Shown here: positions 38,001 through 48,200 of the stretch, in pieces
Position numbering within the stretch: position 1 is the stretch's first letter
Layout of the letters: every line of letters begins with the position of its first letter
NCBI GenBank assembly: GCA_020086605.1
Contig: JACBWW010000004.1
Coordinates: 32,976,030-33,040,029, forward strand
From: Lanius collurio
Lineage: Eukaryota > Chordata > Aves > Passeriformes > Laniidae
DNA length: 64,000 nt
Direction of reading: 5' to 3'
Notes under the pieces: generated by a model
Databases searched by the model: none
The model's input: the letters and a program-made list of their open reading frames with translations, nothing else
Told to the model about the DNA's origin: nothing
Position numbers and translations under genes: made by a program

Positions 38001-41000
38001 TGACCAGAGAAACCAGCCCGACAGCGGCACACACGAATCTGCCCAAGGTTAAAGCAACTACCATCTGAGGGGAAAAAACGTAAAATGAAAATTAGTTTGC
38101 AATGCACTTCACTCAGAAATCTAAATCTTTCCCCAGTCAGCATGTTATACTACGTCAAGAAGAGAGAGGTTATTTTACAAAATAACTGCACATCTAAAAG
38201 TTCATTCTACTTTACATAATTGTATCACAGGGCTTTAAAATTATGCCCCTTCTAAATGTGTAATAGAGTTAATTTAATTTAATCTGCTATCCTCCTAATC
38301 ATATGATAAACCTTGTGTATTGTTTTGTTGCATAGAAAACGCCAGGGAAAGTCCCGCCCCAGCAAGAGATTAAAATTAGGGTAGATGTGGAATACAGCGG
38401 GGGAGAGGGACTAACGTTCTAGAGGAAGAGTAGAGGTCAGATTGGATTTCTATCACTTCTGCACTGAAAAGCACAAACGGAGTCAGGGTCATGAGATTGT
38501 TTGATAAAAAGACTCACCATTGGCACACGGGTTGCTTGTGCACCTGTCTACTTTTTTTTCACAGTTTGACCCTGTGAAGCCAAAAGGGCAAACGCAGGTG
38601 TAGCTGGCCCCTTGCTCCTTTTCCAAGCATGTGCCACCATTGAAGCATGGAGAATCTATACACGTCAGAGCACTGTGCTCACAGTGAGTGCCATAGTAGC
38701 CAGGGGGGCACAGGCAGTGATAACCGTTCTCCATATCCTGCAAAACACAACATTAGGCCACTGTTATTTAACAGTAATAAAGGATAGCTCCCTGCATGCT
38801 TAGTTTTGGTCAGCAGCAAGCGTTGTTCTGTCCTTTCTCATCCACAGCCTGATGTGGCAAAAGTGACACTAGGAGAGTAAACAACTGCAGGTTGGACTGT
38901 GAGGGTTAGAGCATTGGATCAGCCGTACCCAGCATACAGCAGTAATTGTGCAGCTATACACACAGGAACAGATGCAGTTGTAGGGAGCATGCAGGCAGCT
39001 ACACAAAAACACTGCAGACACCACTACTGTCTAATGGGATCCCCGAGGTCTTCCCAAAGCAGAGTGGTATGTGCTGACCGACACAGCTGTGATCAGGCCC
39101 TTTATCCTCAGTCTGAGAGCACTTTTTTATTTCACAAGACTTTAAGTTGCTTTGGCTTGGGTAAGTCCCACCCCTTAAACCATAATGAACTGTTTCTTCT
39201 TTCCAAGTACTAGATGTCCAAAACCTTGGGAGAAGGGAGGTAGGGTCCTGTGCCATTGGCTTTAATCTAAACATGCATCAGTTACATTTGACATCTATAA
39301 TCAATCAGCTTTTACCAATTCATCACTGGTAAGAATCCATCATTAACTGAGTCCAAAAACAGGCTGAAACACTAAACTACAGGAATCTAAAAGTGTGGAA
39401 TTCTGTTTCACAGAAAGTTTCAGCTGATTGCCCCCATACTCTAGTTTGACACTATTTCCCATAGCAGAAAGCAACATTTTCTTTTATTTATGATTAAAAA
39501 TACAGACTTAGTGCATTTCTGCATGAACGGTGGTTTGAGAAGCTTATTTTTAACAGATCTACTCCCTCACCAACCCTAGATCTTGCCAAGTTCTCATAAT
39601 GGCTGCCACAGAAACCCAAGGATCAGTTGACTAGTTCTAATCTAGATGATACATCTCCTCCTGTAACAGACTTCCTCCCCTGACACCTCTTGGAAAGGGT
39701 TCAGTATGATAGTTGTGAGCGTCAGTAATGAACCTGTGTACTATCGAATTCCCATTATGTTGTTACAGAACCATTTCTGTAAAGGTACACCGGGGCTTGC
39801 TTCACACAAAGGCTTTACATTTAAAATGCCCCTACCGTGCAACTACCGCCGTTCCTACAGGGATTGCTGTCGCACTCGCTGATCTCGTGTTCGCAGTCGA
39901 CGCCGGTGAAGCCGGGTTTGCATGCACACGTGTAGCTGCCCTGGCCAGTGTTCATGCAAGTGGCTCCATTTTTGCATGGTCTGTGGTGAGTGCAGTAGTT
40001 CAGATCTGCAAAAATACCAGGAGTTAGGACAATACATCTTTGACAGCTGGGAAAAGATATACATTCCAAAATTCTGTAGTCAACAAAAAAGACAGAATTT
40101 CCAATGAAGTACTTAATTTTTCTATCAATAGGAATACTGGAGACTGTTATCCAGGTTATTATCAGTAATAATCAGATTACCATCTATCACTTGAGCTCTG
40201 AATTTTGAGAGAGCTGGCAAAAATTTTACTTTCTTAGTGTTTCGGTATATTCTCCCTTTTTTGTGGACATAAAACAGCTGCAATGGGATTTAGGTACCCA
40301 GTTGGAAAACATACTTCATAAGCAGGTGTTCTCCAAAAGATATGCCACAGTACTATGAACACTTCATGTACAACATGTTAGACACTAAAAGAGTGAGCCC
40401 CATCTTTAAAAGGCACACTCTGAGGCACATTCTGGAGAGGCAGGGAGGAAAAATAAAAGATGTTTTGGCTTTGAGATTGAAACAAACACCAGAAATCTTT
40501 GATAGTTTATTTGCTCTCTTGTTATGGATGTTAGTAGATTAAACTGTCAAATGTTCTGCCAAGCTCGACGGTTTTATTATTTTTTTTCATTTAAATTTGA
40601 GACAGAGGTTAAGTGTAAGTTCATAGGACATAAGTAGAAAAACTTTATTATCTCTATAAACACCACAGAGTAATTTGAATGCAACTGGTAAATTGATAAC
40701 TATAAGCAAAAAAGAAATCTGCAACTTTACTTTTCCTGCTTAATTCAGCCTTCACCATCTTAATCCTATAACTGTCCTGGAAACACTTAGCCTGCTTTGA
40801 GCACTTAATGATCTCAGTGCCAGCAGTGCATATATGGCCTTGAGGACATGACTGCTCAGCTGGCTACAGTTCAGTGATTCAGTGGGTTGAATAGGTGGAA
40901 GTGGTCTGGTGTACCTTAAAATGGAACCTGTACTTTTCATTCTTGCTTACATGATTTTTCTCTCATGCTCCAGACTTATCACATGAGTTAACTTCCTTGT

Positions 41001-44000
41001 ATGCAAAATAAGGAAGGTCCAAATGATGGTGTTTACTGCTGCTGGAAATTGTTTAGTAAATTGTTATACTTGTTCAAGGAATAAGTTAAACTCTATTGAA
41101 CAGACAAGTTTTCTGCCTGCTCAAGCTCTCATCCAGATTGTTAGGTCTTTCTCCAAGAGAAACTTCTTTTGCAAGAGAAAAACTGTAGCTACCAAAAAGG
41201 TTTCCTTGTTTTCAAACAAAATTACTACGAGAACTGGTATGTAAGGCAGCAGTGCATCAAACTGATGCCTGTGAACATGTACCTTGGGGAAATTTAATTC
41301 CAGATCCAGTGGGTCAGATTCCTTAGTGCAGTACTAAGGAGTACCCAACCTAGAGCTGTAAATGCAAGCTTCAGAACTAACCTTGATCACAGAAGAGGCC
41401 ACCCCATCCTTCATCACAAATGCACTGCCATTGTGTTTTACAAGTCCCGTGACGGCAGCCTATATGGGGAATGCATTCATCACAGTAGCGGCCTTGCCAA
41501 CCAGGACGGCAGCTAAAAGAAAAGTCCAATTAAAACATTAATGACATGGAGAAGAGTCTAAGTTTCTATTACAAGATGACATTATAACTGATGTTCAGAG
41601 TGCAGTTGCCATCTACTCACATGCACTCTCCAGGCTTGTTGCAATATCCATTCTGTTCAGTACATCCAGCCAGACAGATGGCTGTGAAGAGAACATAAAA
41701 AAGCATAAATGTTTAGGTAAATACACATGGCATTACAGAAGACATTTTTAAAGAATAAAAAGCTTTAAAAAACACTTCCAAAAAGAGTTTTACACTTTCA
41801 AAGCTTTGTTTTAAAACTTCTTTGTACGGGGAGCTCTGGAGCAGGAGGAAGTGAACAGGGAGAGCCAATACTTGACAAGCTGTCCTTTAGTTTTTCTGTT
41901 TAGGCAACAAACATGAACTCTTGCAACTCTTGCTAGAAAAGCAGCAAGAGAAAGTGGCTTTGGCTTGTGCTAATGAAAGACTGAAAAAAACCCAGTGGCA
42001 CCCTGAACTCAGAGTAAAGGCTCCCACTACCACACTGCAACACCTGTCTCATGTCCTCTTGGCTGCAGGAATGGTTGGGGGCAGACTTTGCGTGAGCAAG
42101 CTGCTACCCTTTTACCTTGCAATAGCTACTGCTGTTAAGGGCTATCAGCCAAGGTCCCTTTCCTGCCAGCTCCCTCTTTGCTGCTAAGGCTCGCAGAGGT
42201 GCAGCACAGTGTAGGTGGTGGCAGCCAAAGGGGCAAAGTCCTCAGCGCGCAACTTTGCCTCTCCAGGCCGGGAGTGGAGAGGTCGGCATGAAAGCACGGC
42301 CTGGGCCACAGGCGGCCTCCGTGAGCTTTAGAGCCCGGCCGACGCCCGCGGCGCTGTCCCCCCACCCCGCTCGCCGCGGACACTCACGGTCGGTACAGTA
42401 CTCGCCGGCCCAGCCGGGCAGGCAGGCCAGGCTCCCGTCCGCCGCGCACACGTAGTGCCCGAAGCGGTCGTCGCGGCGCTTGCAGAGGCGGGAGCAGCTC
42501 TCGCCGTAGTAGTTCTCGCTGCACACCACGCGGTAGGAGTAGCGCAGCTGGGTCAGCGGGCCCTGATGCACGTCCTGCGACCAGTCCTCACCCACCGACA
42601 GCGACCGCTGGATCGACACCTGGCTGATGAGCCACTCCTCCGGGGGCGGCCGGGAGCCTGCGGGGAGAGCGGGCGTGGGTCAGCGGCTCAGAGCCCGCCG
42701 CGTCCCACGCCGCCGGGCCGGCGGAGCGGGATACCCCGCTCGCACATACATGTCCACATACATACATGCGTACATGCATACATACATATGTACATATACA
42801 CATACACACAGGCACGCGTGTAGATATTGATGTGTGCAGGGGTACAAAAAGGTGGCCACCAGGGTGTGCGAACCCCGGCCAAGGGGACTCAGCCGAGGGG
42901 CCTGTGAAAGGAGGGCTGCTGTGAAATATCCTTTTCCTCTCCTCTCAGAAAAACATCCCAAAGCCATTATTCCTTTCCAAAGGGCGGAATTCGAGCAAGG
43001 TGTAAAATACAGGAAAAGGCGGACGGGACTTGCTGGCAGGCTCCCGGCTTTCTCACCGCAGCCCGCCTTGCTTTCCCACGCCAAAAATAAACCGGAGGAA
43101 ACGCAATTGTGTTGGAGATTAGGCCAGGGCAGAATCAAAGCGGCCCCTGATGGATATCGTTGGGGGACCGGCTCCTGATGGTGGGATAAAGCCGGCCCTG
43201 GAGTTATAGTATAAACAGCTGAGCCGGGGGGGCCCTTCGGGACGGGGGGGACACACGGGACGGGCCTGAGGGCGCTCCCGCCGCGCGGGCGCCCCCTGCC
43301 GGCGGCGCGCGCAGTATTCACCTTCCGGCAGGTAGTTGGCGGGCGCGTGCCAGGCCTGGATGATCAGGGAGAAGGTTCCCTGCGGGAGAGAAACCAGCGT
43401 CAGCCCGCACCGAACCGCACCCACCGCGCCACCGCACACCAGCCCTGCCCTGCCCTGCCCCGCCGGGCCCCGCGTTTGCACTCTCTCCCCGCGGCTACAC
43501 GCTTTCCTCCTTTCCCTCCCCTCCTCCAGACCACGGATACATATCCCCACTTCCAAGCCCCCCAGCCCCTTGCTTTATTTCTCTTAATGACATTGATTAT
43601 CCCAAGTGCTTCTGATCTGGATGAGCTTTTTCATCGCCCTTTCCCTCCCCGCTCTCGCCTTTTAAATTTTTTTGTAAAGGAAGTTCTGGAAATAAGTATT
43701 AAGGCAAAAGTAGTTTACAGGTTATCAGCCCACCGCCGTTAGCCTGCTCTTGCCACCCTCCTGCCCCACCATCGCAATCGGGTTTAAAGCAGAATCTCAC
43801 CGGCCACGTGAAGTTAAAGGGCAGCTTAATGGGGCTGTCAAATCTCTCTGTATCCTTGATGCTGAAGGAGTTTATTCCCAGAACTGGGGTGATGATGCTG
43901 CCGAAAGTGCAAGAGCCCGGGGAAACCACTGCCTGAAAATGCTTCAAACAAACGCGAAAGAAGGTCCTGCAGTGGGGGGAGCAGGGCTTCCCGCTGGCCA

Positions 44001-44252
44001 GAGACCCGTGGCTATTCACGAATTCGTGTAGCTCCAGCTGGAAGACGCCGGAGCCGGACACCCTCTGCACAAAGGGGAGACACACAAAATAGCCAAATCA
44101 GACCTTACCCGGCTTTGCCATGCAAACTTGCTTCCATCACCCACTTTACATTTCACGAACCCTTTTTTTTTATTATTTTTTTCGGCATGTGCGATTACCT
44201 GCTGCAAAATCGTTAACAGAAACGTCAAGCCAAAGATGCGCAAGGCTGTCAT
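35060..44252 (-). CDS. DLL4: DLL4, Delta-like canonical Notch ligand 4 (11 exons, 683 aa)
   Basis: Minus-strand coding exons are 44252-44199, 44064-43801, 43379-43322, 42657-42388, 41681-41621, 41512-41382, 40005-39836, 38737-38518, 38064-37356, 36608-36500 and 35065-35060. All introns are GT-AG, and the phases join into one 683-residue frame (human 685). Layout: signal peptide 1-22; MNNL (C2-like) domain starting [14 protein letters not shown] domain about 171-213 with six cysteines (171, 180, 184, 196, 204, 213); eight EGF-like repeats 216-513; one membrane helix about 530-553; cytoplasmic tail 554-683 ending in the PDZ ligand ATEV. The tail motif [14 protein letters not shown], and an N-terminal domain closer to DLL4 than to my recollection of DLL1, identify the paralogue. 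DLL4 sits on the plasma membrane, binds Notch receptors on neighbouring cells and controls arterial fate and tip-cell selection. CHAC1 follows downstream, as in human. Confidence 0.97.
36500..36608 (-). CDS. DLL4: DLL4 coding exon 10 (cytoplasmic tail)
   Basis: The exon encodes [20 protein letters not shown], then [16 protein letters not shown], closely matching the human tail end. It ends exactly before the last Val codon at a GTAAGT donor. Confidence 0.95.
37356..38064 (-). CDS. DLL4: DLL4 coding exon 9 (EGF6-8, membrane segment, most of the tail)
   Basis: A 709-base exon finishes EGF6 and encodes EGF7 and EGF8. It then encodes a short Pro/Val stalk, the membrane helix (starting [15 protein letters not shown]) and the cytoplasmic tail to [13 protein letters not shown]6 reads CANDGSC where human has CANGGQC. 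Confidence 0.96.
38518..38737 (-). CDS. DLL4: DLL4 coding exon 8 (EGF4-EGF6)
   Basis: This exon encodes [16 protein letters not shown], then [12 protein letters not shown], and ends in [11 protein letters not shown] plus one base. EGF5 is complete and EGF6 is split across the intron. Confidence 0.95.
39836..40005 (-). CDS. DLL4: DLL4 coding exon 7 (EGF3 and start of EGF4)
   Basis: This exon encodes [17 protein letters not shown] and [16 protein letters not shown]3 carries the conserved GFTGVDCE end. It leaves in phase 0 at a GTAGGG donor. Confidence 0.95.
41382..41512 (-). CDS. DLL4: DLL4 coding exon 6 (EGF1-EGF2)
   Basis: A 131-base exon encodes [13 protein letters not shown] through to the EGF2 end GWGGLFCDQ. 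The donor is GTTAGT, weaker than the consensus used by most other introns here. Confidence 0.94.
41621..41681 (-). CDS. DLL4: DLL4 coding exon 5 (EGF1, first part)
   Basis: A 61-base exon encodes [19 protein letters not shown]. It enters in phase 1 and leaves in phase 2. Confidence 0.94.
42240..42730. other. CpG-rich block over DLL4 exon 4
   Basis: GC-rich DNA with frequent CpG spans exon 4 and its flanks. It reflects local composition at the 5' part of the gene, not a separate promoter that I can support. Confidence 0.6.
42388..42657 (-). CDS. DLL4: DLL4 coding exon 4 (DSL domain)
   Basis: The exon holds the end of the N-terminal domain and the complete DSL module, from [17 protein letters not shown] to [10 protein letters not shown]. 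The DSL domain with the N-terminal C2 domain forms the Notch-binding face. The exon is GC-rich. Confidence 0.95.
42743..42815 (+). repeat. (ACAT)n/(CATA)n microsatellite in DLL4 intron 3
   Basis: Imperfect CATA/CATG tetranucleotide units run for about 70 bases, grading into CA repeats. The tract sits about 85 bases from the exon 4 acceptor. Confidence 0.85.
43071..43116. promoter_or_regulatory. DLL4: Candidate DLL4 intron-3 endothelial enhancer core
   Basis: Within 46 bases the plus strand shows TTCCCACG (43073-43080), a perfect RBPJ site read CGTGGGAA on the other strand; CCAAAAATAA (43081-43090), a MEF2-like AT core; ACCGGAGGAAAC (43091-43102), an ETS site with a second GGAA; and ATTGT (43106-43110), a SOX ACAAT core on the minus strand. 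In mouse and human, DLL4 intron 3 holds a known arterial enhancer that depends on ETS, SOXF, RBPJ and MEF2 inputs. The intron position is the same here. Motifs are seen directly; orthology of the enhancer is inferred. Confidence 0.65.
43180..43480. other. CpG-rich block around DLL4 exon 3
   Basis: CpG-dense DNA surrounds exon 3, including CGCGCGG-type tracts near 43280-43315. It is separated from the exon 4 block by the AT-richer enhancer segment. Confidence 0.55.
43322..43379 (-). CDS. DLL4: DLL4 coding exon 3
   Basis: This 58-base exon encodes [19 protein letters not shown] plus one base of a split Gly codon. It completes the first part of the N-terminal C2-like domain and is followed by the enhancer-bearing intron 3. 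Confidence 0.94.
43801..44064 (-). CDS. DLL4: DLL4 coding exon 2 (MNNL domain)
   Basis: The exon opens [15 protein letters not shown] and closes PFNFTWP. It contains [19 protein letters not shown], which is nearly identical to human DLL4. Signal-peptide cleavage is expected after Gly22, matching human SGVFQ as the mature start. Confidence 0.95.
44199..44252 (-). CDS. DLL4: DLL4 coding exon 1 (signal peptide)
   Basis: This exon encodes [18 protein letters not shown], a hydrophobic signal-peptide core ending Gln-Gln, and stops at a GTAATC donor in phase 0. The human exon also ends in Gln-Gln. A start 20 codons further upstream in the same frame is open but lies in 5'UTR-like sequence with no match to DLL4. 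Confidence 0.92.
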
Positions 44253-44506
44253 CCTTGTGTTATTCGAGCTTCCAGTTCTTAGTGGGTTTAGTTTTCCTTC
44301 TGTATTCCTCAAATGGACCAAGCAAGCGCTTCTCGGTCAGGGAGAAAAGAGAGGCGTCACGGCGATTCTCCTGGAGCAAACTGCTCTTTCAAATATTCCC
44401 CGAGCACCAGCAGAAATCGGAAGGTAAAATCCAGGTGTCGATCCGTCTCCCTTCTGGGAATTAATCCTGCAGCCAGCCGCCGACCTCTGATCTGTGTCGT
44501 CGCCTT

Positions 44507-44516
44507 TATAAACTCC
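44507..44516 (-). promoter_or_regulatory. DLL4: Proximal TATA-like element of DLL4
   Basis: The minus strand reads GAGTTTATAAAGGCG about 260 bases before the ATG. It would place initiation near 44480 and give a 5'UTR of roughly 230 nt. A second, stronger TATA lies further upstream, so the start site is undecided. Confidence 0.5.
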
Positions 44517-44631
44517 AAAGCCGGGTGGGTTTGGTGAGAGACGCGAAGGGGAGTGCTTAGTGTGGAACCGCTCCTCCTTTAATCGGTGCTAACAGCGCTC
44601 AGTAAATGGAAAACTTGCTTCGCTTGGAGCT

Positions 44632-44642
44632 GTTTATATAGT
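44632..44642 (-). promoter_or_regulatory. DLL4: Distal TATA box of DLL4
   Basis: The minus strand reads CTATATAAACAG, a near-consensus TATA box about 385 bases before the ATG. Initiation would fall near 44605, with a 5'UTR of about 355 nt. Confidence 0.5.
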
Positions 44643-44769
44643 TGCCTCGCATCCTCACAAGCTCATTATGTAAACTGTCAGTCAGACTCACGGTCAGATC
44701 CCTCCCCTTTCCATCTTTCCTTTCTGGAAAAAAGAACCAAATGTTGCAGAGAGCCCTCATATCCCGAAT

Positions 44770-45560
44770 TAATACCCTGCTGCCGCCGCCGCCGCTGCCG
44801 CGCTGCCCGCCGAGGAGCCGAGCTGATTACGAACGAGCCGAGCATCTGTTGAGATATTTACGGCGCTCACACTGGGAGAGAGAGTTCCATCGAAAATCAG
44901 ACGGCTCTCCACAGGACAGCTTTCTACGGCGGCCGAACAATAGAGGATGAAATGTTTAAAAAATACGCTTACTACTTTGTTTGTTTGTTTGTTCCCCATT
45001 CCCCTCCACCCCGCAACTCCACTCGTGTCTCCCCTGCCCGGCCGTGTCCCGGGGCGGCGGGACGGCGCGGCGCGGTGCCCTGCAGCCGCGGCCAGCCGGC
45101 GGGCAAGAGCTGCCCTGCCCGGCGGAGGCTGGCCCCGGGTAGAAACCAAAAGTAAAACGGTGTTTGCCCGGCAGGCGGGTACCCGGGGCGGCTCCCGGGG
45201 CGCAGCGCCCGGCTCTGGGGCGCCCGAGCCTCAGGCCCGGCCCCATTCCTGACCCGGCAAACGGAGCCCACCAAGGAAGGGGTGGGTGATGGCAGGGAGG
45301 CGGGCACGGCGGGGATCGACGGGCGCTCGGTCGCCCCTCCGAATTCGGTGGCGAACGAGCGCTCCAGCGAGGTGGCCGGGGTCGACAGCAGGGACGGAGC
45401 TGGGTTTTCCCTGGGCCGCCCCAGCTCCCAGAAATATGGACACGGGGAAAACTCGGGCGCCTGCAGGCAAGCGGGGCGGGAGCGGGGCCGCGGGCCGTGT
45501 CTGGCCGCCTGGCCGCGGTCGCGTTGCGGTCTGGCGTGTGCCATAAAGCCCTTGGCCTGA
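44770..45560. other. CpG island upstream of DLL4
   Basis: Very CpG-dense DNA lies 0.5-1.3 kb upstream of the DLL4 ATG, interrupted by an AT-rich stretch at about 44935-45000. It includes a GCC trinucleotide run at 44781-44795. This is the likely promoter-associated island. Confidence 0.75.
44935..44995 (+). promoter_or_regulatory. SOX motif and FOX-like T/G repeat upstream of DLL4
   Basis: GAACAATAG (44935-44943) matches a SOX site (AACAATAG). Four TTTG units follow at 44976-44995, overlapping the forkhead core TGTTTG/TGTTTGT several times. They sit in the AT-rich notch of the CpG island, about 0.7 kb upstream of the ATG. The TTTG run may also be only a simple repeat. Confidence 0.4.
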
Positions 45561-45660
45561 TTGCAGCGTGCGCTTATTGTTGGGTCGCGTGTCCCTCATT
45601 AAAGCCAAGCACAGAGAAGGCCTTTCATGTGGCTTTTTATTTCAGCTTGTTAAATGGATG

Positions 45661-45697
45661 GGAGGCCGGAGGGGGGAGGGAAGGAGGGAGGGAGAGA
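45661..45697 (+). repeat. Purine-rich GGGA/GGAG low-complexity tract
   Basis: Plus-strand purine run of GGAGG and GGGA units next to the upstream CpG island. No regular unit length is kept. Confidence 0.55.
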
Positions 45698-46420
45698 TAA
45701 ACCCTCAGCTGTATGGTAATGAGGTCTTGCCACCTTTCTGCCAGCGCCCGGCGCGCCAGGCTGCGGGCCTCCGCGGCGTGGGTCACCTGGGGAGCAACGC
45801 GCTGCCGGTCCCCTCTGCCCCTCTGCTCTCCCAAAGGGTCTGTTCTCACAGCATTACCTCCCCACTCCGAGTTCTTCTGAGGGGAATAAGGAAAGACGAG
45901 GATCTGAATCGTTTGGAGGCGAGGCAGCATGGGGAGGGCACACTCCAGCCAAACTTTCCAGGCCGTCGCGCTCCCTAGTACATTTAAAGCAGCTGCTCTC
46001 CCTGGAGACCAGTTTTGGCCCAGGATGTGGTCAGGGTTCAAACGCCCGGGGTGTCATCGGGAGGGCCGAGGGTGGTGGGACACGACATGGCTTCGCAGAG
46101 AAAGCGTGAGGGAAAGCCACGAGCATCACTGCCTTGGGCCAGTTTGGGGAGAGGAGCAGGCTAGAAATCGGTGTCTCCACCAAAAGAGGATTAAAACTTC
46201 TCCCCGTCCCCACCGCGCCTGTGAAAGCCGACGCCGTGAGGCAGGAGCTCTGGGTGCAGTGTCGGGGGACTGCACCCGAGGCCGGGCACCCTTGGCTTGG
46301 CTCCGTCCCGAGTAGCCCGGCTGTCGCCTGAGGTACGTGTTTGTGCGGACGGGAGCCGTGTCCGTGGTGGAGATAAACCGCTAGGCAGAGAGGCACAGGC
46401 GAGGAGCTCTTTTGTCTCGG

Positions 46421-46445
46421 CCTCGTAAACAAGTGGGAAGGAGGA
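46421..46445 (+). promoter_or_regulatory. FOX-RBPJ composite about 2.2 kb upstream of DLL4
   Basis: GTAAACAA (46425-46432), a consensus forkhead site, overlaps by one base with AGTGGGAA (46432-46439), an RBPJ core, followed by GGAGGAATG, which carries ETS/TEAD-like cores. Two GATA sites follow, AGATAA at 46579-46584 and TGATAA at 46595-46600. FOXC factors acting with Notch/RBPJ on DLL4 upstream DNA are established in mammals; activity of this element is inferred. Confidence 0.5.
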
Positions 46446-47333
46446 ATGTGTCGCCACTGATGAACTCGGAATTTTGCAGCGATCCACCCGGCCAGATCCC
46501 AGCTTTACCAGCAGCAGCGTCAACTGTCAAAATCAAATCTGATGCTAATAGCTTCGGTACTAAATAAAATGAGAGGCCAGATAACATCAGTGCTTGATAA
46601 ATGGTAATGAGTGTCTAACCTAGGGGAACAGAAGGGCTGTGGGGCTCTTTAATTCAGTATTGAAAGGCTAGCTGGGTACTGCAGGCTCTAGCAGATGTTA
46701 GTATGTGTGTGTTTTGATTTTTGACTTGTATTGGACGTTTATTAGGCTAACCAGAGCCACCCCACGCATGGCCACTTGGTCCAGGCACCATCTGGCACAA
46801 GCAGGGCAGCATGCAAGAATAGGGCCTTGCTTTGGTGCTGAGGATCCACAGGCAGCATCTACCATATGGACCCGGAGCTAATGTAGGTTAAAGAAAGACA
46901 AGCTCATCTCTGCTTTTCACAGCTCTGCCAAACCTCTCTGCCATCCTGGCGAAGTGCACCTTGGCGGCTGGAGAAGAGCTGCCACCTCTGCCTTTGCACA
47001 AATCTGACGAAAGGGGTGCAAGCCCCCCCAGGCACTCCTCAGCCCGCTCAACTGTCCTTGGGTGGCCACTGTTTTTCGACTCGAGCTTTGAATCTAGCTT
47101 TTCTTGTTCCAGGCAGGAGCAGAAGTTGCTCCAGCTCCTCACGTCATCCCCCCCAAAACCAAATATTTTCAGAAGCTCGGGTGAGCGGTGCAAAACAGAC
47201 GCTAAGTCCTTCTTGAAACTCCAGACAATTATTTTGATTGCAGCTATAAAAAGAGTAGTAATAAAATAATAACAGGGGAATATAATAAACCACCTGCTGC
47301 ACGTTGACACACGCGCACAGGGAGTTCAGATAA

Positions 47334-47356
47334 AAAAAAAAAAAAAAAAAAAAAAA
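47334..47356 (+). repeat. Poly-A run
   Basis: About 23 consecutive A. No retrogene body or flanking duplication is apparent. Confidence 0.75.
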
Positions 47357-47639
47357 GAAGTTTCACTAATAGCATCAAACAGCTGAGCCTGAAAGTCGGC
47401 CGAGAGCAGATTAGAAGCGCAACTCCTGCAAACTCTTTCCTGTGCCCAACACGCCATCCTGGGTCACTTGGAGAGCAACAGCCCAGCCACCTCCCCTAAG
47501 ATCCTCGTTCCAGTTAGAGGGGTGCCTGTCCTCGGGACGGGGGGAAAGCCCGCAGAGCCCCTGGCTTTGCCAAGGGGAGGCAGTGGGGTGTAGGCAGCCC
47601 CTGTAGGGATGCTGGGCACTGACCGGACCGGACATACCC

Positions 47640-48060
47640 GGTGGTAGCCGCCTCCTCGTCCTTTCCACCCTGCTCCTTGTCTCTCCAGCTCACTTACTCG
47701 AGGTCAGGGGGCTTTCTTCCTCTCTTTCGCGCCCCATTTGCTGCCGGTTTATCTCCAGGCTGGCCCAGCTCAGCATACGCGTGGCCGGGCCAAACGCATC
47801 TCGCTAACGAGACAACGTTAATTAATTCCGGGCGGGCGAAAGTTGCCAGCCTGCCCAAGCCATCCCTCCCCCCGAGCCCTCGTGCCAGGCTGCCCTCCTC
47901 CGTTCCCGGGGGGTCGTCCAGCTCTCCCCCCGCCCCGGGAGGTGTCCGCCCCCCCACCCCCCACCCCGGCCGCCCGTGTCCTGCTGCTTTCAGGCTGCCA
48001 TACCCCGGGAAAAGGGGCTGCGAAGGGCTCGCTATCGCCCGCCTAGACGCAGCCAGCTGC
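47640..48060. other. CpG-rich block
   Basis: GC-rich sequence with C-rich tracts lies about 3.5 kb upstream of DLL4. A short AT-rich notch occurs at 47805-47830 (GTTAATTAATT). No gene is attached to it. Confidence 0.5.
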
Positions 48061-48200
48061 ACCTGCATCGCGACCATCAGTCCCGCTTTTATCTTTTTCT
48101 GAAGGCTCCATGCTTTCTAATCTGCCCGCCCGACCCACTGGAGAATACTCCCGCGGGGGAGTGGGTCTGGGCGTAAGCGGCTCCCGGTAATACTGCCACC

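Noticed and set aside
42680..43321. 213-codon minus-strand frame across DLL4 intron 3
   Set aside because: It reads through intron 3, including the microsatellite; exon boundaries with conserved protein on both sides show it is intronic.
35060..44252. DLL1 as identity of the Delta gene
   Set aside because: The N-terminal domain, the tail motif [14 protein letters not shown], the exon structure and the CHAC1 neighbour all match DLL4.
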